Source: an uncultured Eubacteriales bacterium (GTDB lineage: Bacteria; Bacillota; Clostridia; Christensenellales; UBA1242). Taken from it: a stretch of 17,662 nt of DNA. Below the pieces are notes generated by a model. That model was not told where the DNA came from. It saw nothing but the letters and a program-made list of their open reading frames with translations, and did not search any database. Below, piece by piece: positions 13,549 to 17,662 of the stretch. A program made the position numbers and the translations under genes. Position 1 is the stretch's first letter, and every line of letters starts with the position of its first letter. The stretch lies in contig CADBOH010000056.1 of the NCBI GenBank assembly GCA_902796285.1, forward strand, positions 1 to 17,662, given 5' to 3'.

Positions 13549-14092
13549 TTCTTTCAATTGCCTCTTTCTTTGAAAATTCACATCCGCAATAGTTTTGTCT
13601 GTACAAATTGTATTTTTTTGAAAACTCTATACTCTTTTTATATCCATCACCCTTTTTGTAATTACCTTCAAGAAATGGAATGTTTTCACTTTCTTCAACC
13701 GCATGCCCAATACTATTTATAACCATGGAGTTTTTATGTGGTGAAACGGTTAAAGTTGTGCCAAACATATCAAAGCCTAATTCTTTGGCTTTCTGGGCCG
13801 TTTTTTCAAGGCGCAATCTAAAACAAACACTGCATCTTGCCCCGCCCTCTTTTTCGTTTTCAAGACCTTTTATTTTACTATAAAAATCTTGTTGCAAAAA
13901 GCCATCTTCGATTACCTTTACGCCTATCTCCTTGCAAAAACGTTTTTGCTCACTAAGTCGATGTTGATATTCTTCATCGGTATCTATATTAGGATTGTAA
14001 TAGTATATAGTTATATCATAATCATCTTTTAAAACGTCAATAACCTGTGTACTGCATGGGCCACAGCAACTATGTAACAACAACTTTTTCAT
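13529..14092 (-). CDS. queH: Epoxyqueuosine reductase QueH
   Basis: The 187-residue protein belongs to the QueH family (formerly DUF208), which performs the last step of queuosine synthesis in tRNA, reducing epoxyqueuosine without cobalamin, unlike QueG. The family motifs are complete: LLLHSCCGPCST with Cys9, Cys10 and Cys13; RCSVCFRLRL with Cys87 and Cys90; and YRQNYCGCEFS with Cys169 and Cys171. These cysteines hold the iron-sulfur cluster and a second metal. The start ATG overlaps the stop codon of the upstream gene in an ATGA arrangement, and the 3' end overlaps the signal peptidase gene, so the three genes are translationally coupled. No other queuosine gene lies in the window. tRNA-Glu is not a substrate of this pathway, which modifies GUN anticodons. 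Confidence 0.97.
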   Translation of the reverse strand: MKKLLLHSCCGPCSTQVIDVLKDDYDITIYYYNPNIDTDEEYQHRLSEQKRFCKEIGVKVIEDGFLQQDFYSKIKGLENEKEGGARCSVCFRLRLEKTAQKAKELGFDMFGTTLTVSPHKNSMVINSIGHAVEESENIPFLEGNYKKGDGYKKSIEFSKKYNLYRQNYCGCEFSKKEAIERSERTKI

Positions 14093-14553
14093 TGAACAGA
14101 CCTCATAATATCAATAAGTTCCTGCAAAATTGGGTTTTTGTCAATGAGGGTTTTTATATCATCATCAAACTCATCAATTGAAACTGTAAAGCAACCCATA
14201 CAATCACCACAATCAATAAAAATTTGAAAGATGTACATTTGCGGCTCTCTGCATCCCTTTATTATAAAAACTGGGCATCTGTATCCCCCAACTTTTAAAG
14301 TAAAGTTTTTGGCAAGTTCAACCCCTTCAAAGTCGGCTTTATATTTTTTTGTAAGAGAGGTATAATATTTCACAAATTCATCAGGCTGCCTGTGAATTTC
14401 GAAAAAAGAAACAACCTTCCCGTTGCCCGAAAGATAATTTTCTGTGTTGATAAAGCCTTGCCCATTGCTTAATGAATACTTATCTTCAAGCAATCTATAT
14501 GAGTCAGGCAATTCAAACGACATTTCATTTAATGACTTTATTACTCTTTTCAT
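14089..14553 (-). CDS. Uncharacterised protein upstream of queH
   Basis: The product is 154 residues from the ATG at 14551-14553, chosen because GAGGGAG lies 3-4 bases upstream. The open frame reaches 14598, but that would lie upstream of the promoter. The protein is soluble with mixed strands and helices. MSFELPDSYRLLEDKYSLSN near the start and the alternating hydrophobic strands after it (VVSFFEIHRQ, YIFQIFIDCG) weakly resemble the DcrB/PsbP fold, but I cannot confirm this. Five cysteines are clustered in GYRCP, GCREP and CGDCMGC, so the last cluster could bind metal or form disulfides. It overlaps queH by 4 bases (ATGA) and probably shares its transcript. A link to queuosine metabolism or metal supply is only suggested by position. 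Confidence 0.82.
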   Translation of the reverse strand: MKRVIKSLNEMSFELPDSYRLLEDKYSLSNGQGFINTENYLSGNGKVVSFFEIHRQPDEFVKYYTSLTKKYKADFEGVELAKNFTLKVGGYRCPVFIIKGCREPQMYIFQIFIDCGDCMGCFTVSIDEFDDDIKTLIDKNPILQELIDIMRSVQ

Positions 14554-14569
14554 AACTCCCTCGCTTTTT

Positions 14570-14598
14570 AGTATGACACCAAAAAGTTTAAAAGTCAA
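14570..14598 (-). promoter_or_regulatory. Promoter of the queH-signal peptidase operon
   Basis: On the minus strand, TTGACT (14593-14598) and CATACT (14570-14575) are spaced 17 bases apart, about 16 bases before the first gene of the operon. The elements sit between the ArsR-type gene and this operon. Confidence 0.6.
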
Positions 14599-14628
14599 GC
14601 AAGATAATAACCAAAAAGCAAAATATAT

Positions 14629-14967
14629 TTACGCTCTAGCGTTAACTGCATACATCATCATATCACTAACATGATTGTTTGTTAAATAATAAACAAGTAT
14701 CTTTCCCTCTCTCTTATAGGAAACTATATTTTGATCTTTAAGTTGTTTGAGTTGATGAGATATTGTCGTTTGATTTATCCCAAGCACAGTTGAAATATCA
14801 TTTACACACATGTTCATCATTGACAAACACGTTAAAATCTTTATTCTGGTTGAATCTGAAAAATTTTGAAAGTAATCTGCTAGCTTTGATATATCATTGT
14901 CTTCTGGCAATGCGGAAAGAATATCCCTCTTGTTTCTTTCAGATAATAATAAAAATTTGTTTTGCAT
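14629..14967 (-). CDS. ArsR-family winged-helix regulator
   Basis: The product is 112 residues from the ATG at 14965-14967, chosen because AAGGAGA lies upstream. An in-frame ATG at 15006 has no such site. The core from about residue 30 reads FSDSTRIKILTCLSMMNMCVNDISTVLGINQTTISHQLKQLKDQNIV, the ArsR pattern with helix-turn-helix TTISHQLKQL, followed by a beta-hairpin wing (SYKREGKILVYYLTN). The classic alpha-3 metal site ELCVCDL appears here as NMCVNDI, with only one of the two cysteines. The alpha-5 histidines are mostly missing, so the metal it senses, if any, is unclear. A short GC-rich inverted repeat (14632-14642) at the stop codon could be a weak terminator. The divergent gene at 15123 is a likely target. 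Confidence 0.88.
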   Translation of the reverse strand: MQNKFLLLSERNKRDILSALPEDNDISKLADYFQNFSDSTRIKILTCLSMMNMCVNDISTVLGINQTTISHQLKQLKDQNIVSYKREGKILVYYLTNNHVSDMMMYAVNARA

Positions 14968-15016
14968 AATTATCTCCTTTTTTAACATTTGTTTTTGTTT
15001 TGTCATAAATATCTAA

Positions 15017-15072
15017 TGTAATTCTTACACATTTTAGTTTTACATTTACAAATGAAAAAAGTAAAATAATAT
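15017..15072. promoter_or_regulatory. Divergent regulatory region: inverted repeat and plus-strand promoter
   Basis: TGTAATTCTTACA (15017-15029) is a perfect 5-3-5 inverted repeat (TGTAA-N3-TTACA) between the ArsR-type gene and the small peptide gene. Two further TTTACA half-sites follow in direct orientation (15039-15050). The second could serve as the -35 for the plus-strand gene, paired with TAATAT (15067-15072) at 16-base spacing. A repressor bound here could control both genes. No strong minus-strand promoter is visible. The operator role is inference. Confidence 0.45.
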
Positions 15073-15122
15073 TTTTTGTTATTTTGTCTAAATTGTGAGT
15101 ATTTTGTTTAAAGGAGGCTAAA

Positions 15123-15314
15123 ATGAATAATCAAAATCTCTTGTTCGTTCTTCTTTTGTCGGTATTTTCAAATGCTACTGACACAAATTTGAACACAAAC
15201 ACAAACTTTTTGCTTTTGCTACTTCTAGCACTGGGCGGGCAAAACTTTGGAAACAATATGTGCTGTTCGCAAAACACCTGCCCTAACCAAACATTTAATG
15301 GATTTTTTCAATAA
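15123..15314 (+). CDS. Small Leu/Asn-rich hydrophobic peptide, 63 residues
   Basis: I do not recognise a family. The ORF has a very strong ribosome binding site, AAAGGAGG, 7 bases before the ATG, and a terminator after the stop, so it is probably a real, well-expressed gene. The peptide has two short hydrophobic stretches (LLFVLLLSVF, about 6-15, and FLLLLLLALGG, about 29-39) separated by an Asn/Thr-rich linker (NATDTNLNTNTN). The C-terminus is Asn-rich with three cysteines (NNMCCSQNTC). The hydrophobic parts are short for membrane spans, so it may lie on the membrane surface or form an assembly. It is divergent from the ArsR-type regulator and precedes the pilin-like cluster. Peptide toxin, surface and spore-coat roles are all possible and none is shown. 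Confidence 0.72.
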   Translation: MNNQNLLFVLLLSVFSNATDTNLNTNTNFLLLLLLALGGQNFGNNMCCSQNTCPNQTFNGFFQ

Positions 15315-15322
15315 TTAAAATA

Positions 15323-15350
15323 AAGCCTGACAAATTGTCGGGTTTTTTAT
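15323..15350 (+). terminator. Terminator of the small peptide gene
   Basis: CCTGAC (15326-15331) pairs with GTCGGG (15337-15342) around a 5-base loop, with one G-U pair, followed by a T run (15343-15348). Confidence 0.85.
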
Positions 15351-15411
15351 TTTTGAAAAAAAAATAATTTTTAATATTTTAAATTTTTTTTAAAAAACCC
15401 TTAAAATCATT

Positions 15412-15439
15412 TTGCAAACTATTTTATTTGTGTTAATAT
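15412..15439 (+). promoter_or_regulatory. Promoter of pilin-like gene 1, extended -10
   Basis: TTGCAA (15412-15417) and TAATAT (15434-15439) are 16 bases apart. A TG one base before the -10 (15431-15432) makes an extended -10. The same arrangement recurs before pilin-like gene 3. Confidence 0.6.
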
Positions 15440-15469
15440 AAGGTTGAAAATAATAAAAGGGGGGATTTT

Positions 15470-15805
15470 ATGGGATATATTTTGGGAGCTTTAATGAACT
15501 CTGCATGGTCAGATTATTTCGATAAGCTTTTTGGTGATGATGAAACTGCAAAAAAAGCTGCCGCTGGCGCACTTGATATTGTTTCACTTGTGCTCTGGAT
15601 AATTTTGGCCGTTGTTGGTGTCGCAGGCGTTATTTACTCAATTTATCTTGGTGTAAAACTTGCACGTGCTGAAGATCAAAGCAAAAGAGATGAAGCCAAA
15701 AAACATTTGATCACAGTCGTAATTGCGATTGTTGTTACCCTTGTTTTAGTCGTATTCTTTAACACATTGTTACCATTGATCTTAAGTGCTGTTAAAGGTA
15801 GTTAA
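15470..15805 (+). CDS. T4SS pilin-like small membrane protein 1 (VirB2/TrbC type)
   Basis: The 111-residue protein has a short amphipathic N-terminus (LMNSAWSDYFDKLFG), a first membrane helix at about 40-62 (VSLVLWIILAVVGVAGVIYSIYL), a basic/acidic loop (GVKLARAEDQSKRDEAKKHL), and a second membrane helix at about 82-108 (VVIAIVVTLVLVVFFNTLLPLIL). This two-helix hairpin with the 'iyLG.klA.a.....r.eAk..l' loop is the pattern of VirB2/TrbC-like proteins and of the T4SS_pilin (Mbov_0395-like) family. Conjugative pilins form pili or pores, but no ATPase or core-complex gene is in the window. There is no clear cleavable signal peptide. A G-rich site, AAAGGGGGGA, precedes the ATG. The gene has its own promoter and terminator and two further homologues follow. 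The last 70 residues are almost the same as in the next gene. Confidence 0.85.
   Translation: MGYILGALMNSAWSDYFDKLFGDDETAKKAAAGALDIVSLVLWIILAVVGVAGVIYSIYLGVKLARAEDQSKRDEAKKHLITVVIAIVVTLVLVVFFNTLLPLILSAVKGS
15585..15800 (+). repeat. Copy A of a duplicated transmembrane-module sequence
   Basis: This 216-base stretch of pilin-like gene 1 matches 16115-16330 in gene 2 at an offset of 530 bases, with about 15 differences. Almost all of them are synonymous (one Lys/Arg change near the end). Outside this block the two genes align poorly. The pattern indicates a recent duplication or gene conversion. Confidence 0.85.
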
Positions 15806-15819
15806 CGTAATTAAAAATT

Positions 15820-15851
15820 AAACAACGTCATTTAAACACGTTGTTTTTTTT
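15820..15851 (+). terminator. Terminator of pilin-like gene 1
   Basis: AAACAACGT (15820-15828) pairs with ACGTTGTTT (15838-15846) around a 9-base loop, followed by a T run (15844-15851). Confidence 0.85.
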
Positions 15852-15881
15852 AAAAAGATAAAAAAAACACATAAAATTATT

Positions 15882-15909
15882 TTGTTAATTTTTGTTAATA
15901 TGATATCAT
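15882..15909 (+). promoter_or_regulatory. Promoter of pilin-like gene 2, extended -10
   Basis: TTGTTA (15882-15887) and TATCAT (15904-15909) are 16 bases apart, with TG at 15901-15902 forming an extended -10. An overlapping GTTAATAT (15894-15901) resembles the -10 region of gene 1 and is an alternative. Confidence 0.5.
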
Positions 15910-15939
15910 ATTGATAACAAAATAAAAAAGGAGACTACT

Positions 15940-16332
15940 ATGGGATTTTTGTTTAGAGCACTTTTAAACTCTGCATGGACAGACTACTTCAAAAAGTTGT
16001 TTAAATTGACAGATTACACTGACGACGCATTACTTGCTGACACCCCACCTGCTGGTGCAGACGCATCTGCTGTGACAGCTTGGAAAGCATCTTCTCAAAC
16101 ATTAAACATTGTCACACTTGTGCTTTGGATAATTTTGGCTGTTGTTGGTGTTGCTGGCGTTATTTACTCAATTTATCTTGGTGTAAAACTTGCACGTGCT
16201 GAAGATCAAAGTAAACGTGATGAAGCCAAAAAACATTTGATCACAGTCGTGATTGCGATTGTTGTTACCCTTGTTTTAGTTGTATTCTTCAACACATTGT
16301 TACCATTAATCTTAAGCGCCGTTAGAGGATAA
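15940..16332 (+). CDS. T4SS pilin-like small membrane protein 2
   Basis: The 130-residue protein repeats the layout of the previous gene. The N-terminal amphipathic helix LLNSAWTDYFKKLF is conserved. It is followed by a longer hydrophilic insert (about 20-50, with TPPAGADASAVTAWKASSQ), then two membrane helices at about 59-81 and 101-127. The loop GVKLARAEDQSKRDEAKKHL is identical to that of gene 1. The near-identical membrane module with a divergent extended N-terminus suggests that the two subunits share a packing interface but expose different surfaces. The start ATG follows an AAGGAGA site. The gene has its own promoter and terminator. No transfer genes are nearby, so conjugation cannot be claimed. 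A fibre, pore or membrane-remodelling role is inference from the fold family. Confidence 0.85.
   Translation: MGFLFRALLNSAWTDYFKKLFKLTDYTDDALLADTPPAGADASAVTAWKASSQTLNIVTLVLWIILAVVGVAGVIYSIYLGVKLARAEDQSKRDEAKKHLITVVIAIVVTLVLVVFFNTLLPLILSAVRG
16115..16330 (+). repeat. Copy B of the duplicated transmembrane-module sequence
   Basis: This is the partner of 15585-15800, covering both membrane helices and the loop of pilin-like gene 2. Substitutions lie nearly all at third codon positions, including an AGA to CGT change that keeps arginine, which shows selection on the protein sequence. Confidence 0.85.
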
Positions 16333-16336
16333 AAAT

Positions 16337-16364
16337 AAAATAGCCCTTATGGGGTTATTTTTTA
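16337..16364 (+). terminator. Terminator of pilin-like gene 2
   Basis: AATAGCCC (16339-16346) pairs with GGGTTATT (16352-16359) around a 5-base loop, with one G-U pair, and continues into a T run (16358-16363). It begins 5 bases after the stop codon. Confidence 0.85.
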
Positions 16365-16414
16365 TTGCCAAATATGACAAAATAACTACAATTTAGAAAT
16401 GTTTTTGTTTTTTG

Positions 16415-16443
16415 TTGCAAATGCATATAAAATATGTTATTAT
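16415..16443 (+). promoter_or_regulatory. Promoter of pilin-like gene 3, extended -10
   Basis: TTGCAA (16415-16420), the same -35 as gene 1, is followed after 17 bases by TATTAT (16438-16443), with TG at 16435-16436 making an extended -10. TATAAT (16441-16446) overlaps it as a second possible -10. Confidence 0.6.
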
Positions 16444-16468
16444 AATAGTGTAAAAGGAGTAATGGAGT

Positions 16469-16783
16469 ATGCAAGCACTACTTAATTACACATATAAAAA
16501 CAATTTTGCATGGCTAAACGATGTATACAATGTTTTACCAAACATTTTGTGGGCTATTTTGGCTTTTGCTGGTGCTGCGGGTACTGTTTACGCAATAGTT
16601 CTTGGTGTAAACCTTGCAAAAAGTGAAACAGATGATAAGAGAAAAACCGCCGCTACAAGAATAAAAAACACTATCATCGGCGTCGGCGTTTTGATTGTTA
16701 TTGTTGTGTTTATAAACGTTTTATTGCCTATGATTTTGGCCGCTGCATTCCCAGAAGATGTTGTAAAATTTATTGGAATATAG
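16469..16783 (+). CDS. T4SS pilin-like small membrane protein 3 (divergent)
   Basis: The 104-residue protein is a more distant member of the same set. The N-terminus (LLNYTYKNNFAWLNDVYNV) replaces the SAW.DYF helix. The first membrane helix is at about 24-45 (LPNILWAILAFAGAAGTVYAIVL). The loop GVNLAKSETDDKRKTAATRIKN keeps the GV.LA.+E...KR..A pattern, and the second helix is at about 67-92 (TIIGVGVLIVIVVFINVLLPMIL). The first two genes are close paralogues, and this one shares their fold and the V.FiN.LLP.IL ending. A short tail with PEDVVKFIGI follows. AAAGGAG is 9 bases before the ATG. No separate terminator is seen unless the hairpin at 16816-16854, which covers the start of the next gene, acts as one. 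Confidence 0.83.
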   Translation: MQALLNYTYKNNFAWLNDVYNVLPNILWAILAFAGAAGTVYAIVLGVNLAKSETDDKRKTAATRIKNTIIGVGVLIVIVVFINVLLPMILAAAFPEDVVKFIGI

Positions 16784-16815
16784 TGATTGTAACAATATTA
16801 AACAAATTTTCATAT

Positions 16816-16854
16816 AAACTTGTGTAAAGGAGAAATCTATGCACAAGTTTTTTT
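16816..16854 (+). promoter_or_regulatory. Terminator-like hairpin with the next gene's ribosome binding site and start codon in its loop
   Basis: AAACTTGTG (16816-16824) pairs perfectly with CACAAGTTT (16842-16850), followed by TTTT, giving a seven-T run (16848-16854). The 17-base loop (16825-16841) contains the whole AAAGGAG (16826-16832) and the ATG (16839-16841) of the gene at 16839. The structure can act as a terminator for pilin-like gene 3, as a translation-control element, or both. The pairing is seen directly. The function is inference. Confidence 0.6.
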
Positions 16855-17261
16855 GTAATTACAACAACATCACTGAAAAATATGAGCTCTCTCATAACAA
16901 GGCGAACATCTTTAATGTAAGAATAAATGCTGAAGAAGAAAATAATATCATGCAAGAAATTCAAAATGGCATACAAAATCTTTATGATCTTATCACAAAA
17001 ATCAAAGACTACTATAAAGATGATGAAAATCTTGCCCTATTAAATGAAACTGAGCTTTTGCTATCAAATCTATATTATTCCTTCTTTGCCTCTCCATTGC
17101 AACTTACTGAGGAAAACAAGGAGAATGTTGAATTAAAAAGCCTTTTAACAAAGGCGTTTGAAGAGGCAAACAACCTTGAAAAACTTATAAACATCCCTGA
17201 ATATAATAGACTGATTGAAATTATTGCAAACAATTTGCAAGTTTTGTTGAACAGAATTTAA
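16839..17261 (+). CDS. Uncharacterised helical cytoplasmic protein, 140 residues
   Basis: The protein is not recognised. It has no membrane segment or signal peptide and is Glu/Asn/Leu-rich. From about residue 32 onward it looks like a helical bundle (EEENNIMQEIQNGIQNLYDL, later LLTKAFEEANNLEKLINI, and IIANNLQVLLNRI at the C-terminus). The first 31 residues are less regular (MHKFFCNYNNITEKYELSHN). The ATG at 16839 has AAAGGAG 6 bases upstream. An internal ATG at 16950 would give a 103-residue protein but has no good site. The site and start codon lie in the loop of a hairpin. The gene follows pilin-like gene 3 by 55 bases on the same strand and may be read from its transcript. A chaperone or assembly role for the surface cluster is possible but only by position. 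Confidence 0.8.
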   Translation: MHKFFCNYNNITEKYELSHNKANIFNVRINAEEENNIMQEIQNGIQNLYDLITKIKDYYKDDENLALLNETELLLSNLYYSFFASPLQLTEENKENVELKSLLTKAFEEANNLEKLINIPEYNRLIEIIANNLQVLLNRI

Positions 17262-17345
17262 ACCTTTTTACATAAAAATCATGTCACTTTTTATCTCTTT
17301 TAACATAAAGTGTTAATGGAGCGTAATGCTCTAAGAGAGGTATAA
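17262..17345 (+). promoter_or_regulatory. Intergenic region before the collagen-like gene, with inverted repeat
   Basis: No clear consensus promoter is seen. TTAACA (17300-17305) and TGTTAA (17311-17316) form a perfect inverted repeat with a 5-base spacer. GAGC (17319-17322) and GCTC (17328-17331) form a small second one. TTAACA with TAATGC (17324-17329) at 18-base spacing is a weak SigA match. A sporulation or other alternative sigma factor is possible. The ribosome binding site AGAGAGG lies near 17334-17340. Confidence 0.35.
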
Positions 17346-17662
17346 ATGACTTGCTTTTTTAATAGAAACAATCCCTATGGTCAAAACAGATGGATTATAA
17401 TAAACGGAGTAACTGGGCCTACTGGCCCTGCCGGTCCTGCTGGCCCTGTTGGACCTACTGGTAGTATTGGCCCCGTTGGACCTACTGGTGCTACTGGACC
17501 TACTGGCGCAGATGGTTTGATTGGACCTACTGGTGCTACTGGCCCTGCCGGAGAAGTTGGAGCAACTGGACCTACTGGTGCTACTGGGGCAACCGGTGCT
17601 ACTGGTGCGGATGGATTAACCCCTACGCTAACAATTGGAAGTGTTACAACCGGAGATACCGC
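17346..17662 (+). CDS. Collagen-like (Gly-X-Y) repeat protein, N-terminal part, cut by window edge
   Basis: An open frame from the ATG at 17346 runs off the right edge (105 full codons visible). The short N-terminus MTCFFNRNNPYGQNRWIIIN is followed from about residue 21 by about 23 Gly-X-Y triplets (GPTGPAGPAGPVGPTG, GATGPTGADG), dominated by Gly-Pro-Thr, Gly-Ala-Thr and Gly-Pro-Ala. After GADGL the repeat ends in TPTLTIGSVTTGDT, a junction typical of BclA-like collagen proteins of Bacilli and Clostridia, where a globular C-terminal domain begins. Such proteins form trimeric filaments on spores or cell surfaces. No signal peptide is visible, as in several exosporium collagens, so targeting is unknown. 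An AGAGAGG site lies 6-8 bases upstream. The GC content is locally higher because of Gly and Pro codons. Repeat number often varies between strains by slippage. Confidence 0.92.
   Translation, partial: MTCFFNRNNPYGQNRWIIINGVTGPTGPAGPAGPVGPTGSIGPVGPTGATGPTGADGLIGPTGATGPAGEVGATGPTGATGATGATGADGLTPTLTIGSVTTGDT

Noticed and set aside
15470..16783. Phage holins as an explanation for the three small two-helix proteins
   Set aside because: The loop pattern between the helices fits T4SS pilin-like proteins better, three copies with separate promoters are unlike a lysis cassette, and no endolysin is present.
17400..17620. GGACCTACTGG-type repeats as a CRISPR array or DNA repeat element
   Set aside because: They are in frame, vary at third positions and encode Gly-X-Y triplets of a collagen-like protein. 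There are no constant repeats with unique spacers.

Overview
The window is AT-rich bacterial DNA from a low-GC, Gram-positive-type (Firmicutes/Clostridia-like) genome, probably an uncultured gut lineage. The evidence is strong AAGGAGG-type ribosome binding sites, consensus SigA-type promoters (TTGACA-N17-TATAAT), an L10-type leader ahead of rplJ-rplL, a stand-alone RecD2, a ComF protein, QueH, a GPH-type transporter and a collagen-like surface protein. TGA occurs as a stop codon and tryptophan is encoded by TGG, so the code is standard and not that of Mycoplasma. The species cannot be told from this sequence.

Layout. 1-154: the first codons of leuS (minus strand). 155-1500: divergent promoters, the L10 leader with its attenuator, then rplJ-rplL and a terminator. 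1580-3039: two unrecognised genes converging on one shared bidirectional terminator. 3127-4960: cysS and a MarR-family regulator (minus). 5058-8026: a recD2-comF operon (plus) with a possibly leaderless start. 8050-8282: an unexplained segment with two hairpins, one of them an orphan copy of a tRNA T-arm, followed by tRNA-Glu(UUC) with its own promoter and terminator (minus). 8346-11384: two tandem diverged paralogous two-helix membrane proteins, a small lipoprotein and a GPH-type sugar/cation symporter (minus). 11478-12191: a possible CYTH-like protein. 12306-14553: HU under its own promoter, and an operon of an unknown protein, queH and a type I signal peptidase. 14629-14967: an ArsR-type regulator, divergent from a 63-residue Leu/Asn-rich peptide gene. 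15470-16783: three tandem genes for small two-helix proteins resembling type IV secretion pilins (VirB2/TrbC-like, T4SS_pilin type), each with its own promoter. 16839-17261: an unknown helical protein whose start codon lies in the loop of a terminator-like hairpin. 17346-end: the start of a collagen-like (Gly-X-Y) protein cut by the window edge.

How the parts work together. The left two thirds is mostly housekeeping: translation (leuS, rplJ, rplL, cysS, tRNA-Glu, queH for tRNA modification), DNA maintenance and uptake (recD2, comF, HU), and secretion (signal peptidase). The right end, from about 15.1 kb, differs in character. It is a run of small, mostly membrane or surface genes on one strand, with separate promoters and terminators and very strong ribosome binding sites: a peptide gene, three pilin-like subunits, a cytosolic helical protein and a collagen-like fibre protein. 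No secretion ATPase or other type IV secretion gene is visible in the window. I consider this cassette the best candidate for an undescribed cell-surface system. Two of the pilin genes share a transmembrane module whose substitutions are almost all synonymous, while their N-termini have diverged strongly.
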